From an uncultured Bacilli bacterium (GTDB taxonomy: Bacteria > Bacillota_I > Bacilli_A > RF39 > UBA660), in assembly GCA_947631525.1 (NCBI GenBank), contig CANRLQ010000067.1:1-5294 (forward strand): 5,294 bases of DNA, read 5' to 3'. Of this stretch, positions 4,893 through 5,294 are shown in pieces. The first letter of the stretch is position 1, and the number at the start of each line of letters is the position of its first letter. A program made the position numbers and the translations under genes. Under the pieces are notes generated by a model that saw only the letters and a list, made by a program, of their open reading frames with translations, was not told the DNA's origin and did no database searches.

Positions 4893-5294
4893 ATGAATTC
4901 TACTTTTATGTCTTTTCTTTTAACTACTTTAGCAGGTTTATCAACACTAATAGGTAGTATTGTTATATTTTTAAATAAAACTAAATCAAAAAATATAATT
5001 ATTTCATCTTTAGCATTTGCTGCTGCTGTAATGATATTGGTATCAATTACTGATTTAATACCTGAATCAGTTAATATGTTATCGCATTTTAAATTAATTC
5101 CTTTAATTTTAATTATTTTAATAGGTTTGAATATTGGTATAATATTATCTTTTTATATCGAAAAATATATCCCAACCAAAAATAATAATACTAATTTAGG
5201 TATTCATTTTGAAGATAAAAAAATAGCTTATAAAAGTTTAGAAACAAGGTGTAATCCAAGATTTTTAAATGAATTCCATAGATATTTACAATTG
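4893..5294 (+). CDS. ZIP-family metal transporter, 3'-truncated by window edge
   Basis: The frame is open from ATG 4893 to the last base (134 codons, no stop), so this is the N-terminal part of a protein that continues beyond the window. ZIP transporters are inner-membrane proteins that import zinc, iron or manganese. Three hydrophobic segments are visible: about 6-27 (with TTLAGLSTLIGS), 35-56 (with LAFAAAVMILVSITDLIPES, the signature of the ZupT/GufA-type branch) and 68-89. The usual FAAGVM reads FAAAVM. Residues 95-134 form the start of the variable loop after helix 3; it is polar with His105, Cys120 and His129, and does not yet show the HNFPEG motif expected in helix 4. The terminator just upstream and its own promoter suggest independent transcription. 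Family assignment is fairly secure; the metal carried cannot be read from this part. Confidence 0.8.
   Translation, partial: MNSTFMSFLLTTLAGLSTLIGSIVIFLNKTKSKNIIISSLAFAAAVMILVSITDLIPESVNMLSHFKLIPLILIILIGLNIGIILSFYIEKYIPTKNNNTNLGIHFEDKKIAYKSLETRCNPRFLNEFHRYLQL

Noticed and set aside
1..5294. Alternative genetic code (TGA read as Trp), tRNA genes, CRISPR array or insertion sequence
   Set aside because: TGA ends three genes at family-appropriate positions and Trp is always TGG. I saw no cloverleaf, spaced direct-repeat series, transposase motif or terminal repeats.

Overview
The window is very AT-rich and densely coded, with all seven genes on the + strand. TGA is used as a real stop (genes ending at 804, 2152 and 4831) and tryptophan is TGG, so the code is standard rather than the Mycoplasma one. 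Strong AT bias, GGAGA/AGGTGA-type ribosome sites, hairpin terminators with T-tracts, a Listeria-type Dps and a VanY-like wall carboxypeptidase together suggest a walled, low-GC Bacillota lineage, possibly a host-associated Bacilli/Erysipelotrichia/RF39-like bacterium or a clostridium. That placement is inference; no marker gene is present.

Positions 1-3147 look like one transcription unit. It holds the 3' part of a gene I do not recognise, then a phosphopentomutase (DeoB) carrying an N-terminal cold-shock-like domain, then an AlkD-type DNA alkylation repair glycosylase, then an 85-residue orphan protein. The first three genes overlap (by 17 bp and 4 bp), and the unit ends in a hairpin terminator that begins inside the last codons of the orphan gene.

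Positions 3148-5294 hold three separately initiated genes: a Dps/ferritin-like iron-storage protein (3190-3630), a membrane-anchored VanY-like D-Ala-D-Ala carboxypeptidase with extracytoplasmic Ig-like modules (3692-4831, followed by a good terminator), and the 5' part of a ZIP-family metal transporter (4893 to the right edge). Each has a plausible sigma-A-type promoter in its short intergenic gap. The gaps before dps and the ZIP gene share the octamer TTTCATAT near the centre of AT-rich inverted repeats, at almost the same distance from the start codon, so a common metal- or stress-responsive operator is possible.

The most unusual item is the cold-shock-domain-DeoB fusion: a nucleic-acid-binding-type fold joined to a nucleotide-salvage enzyme with a complete catalytic site. 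The rest is compact housekeeping, stress and cell-envelope gene content. No gene-free stretch exceeds about 65 bases, and I see no RNA gene, mobile element or CRISPR array.
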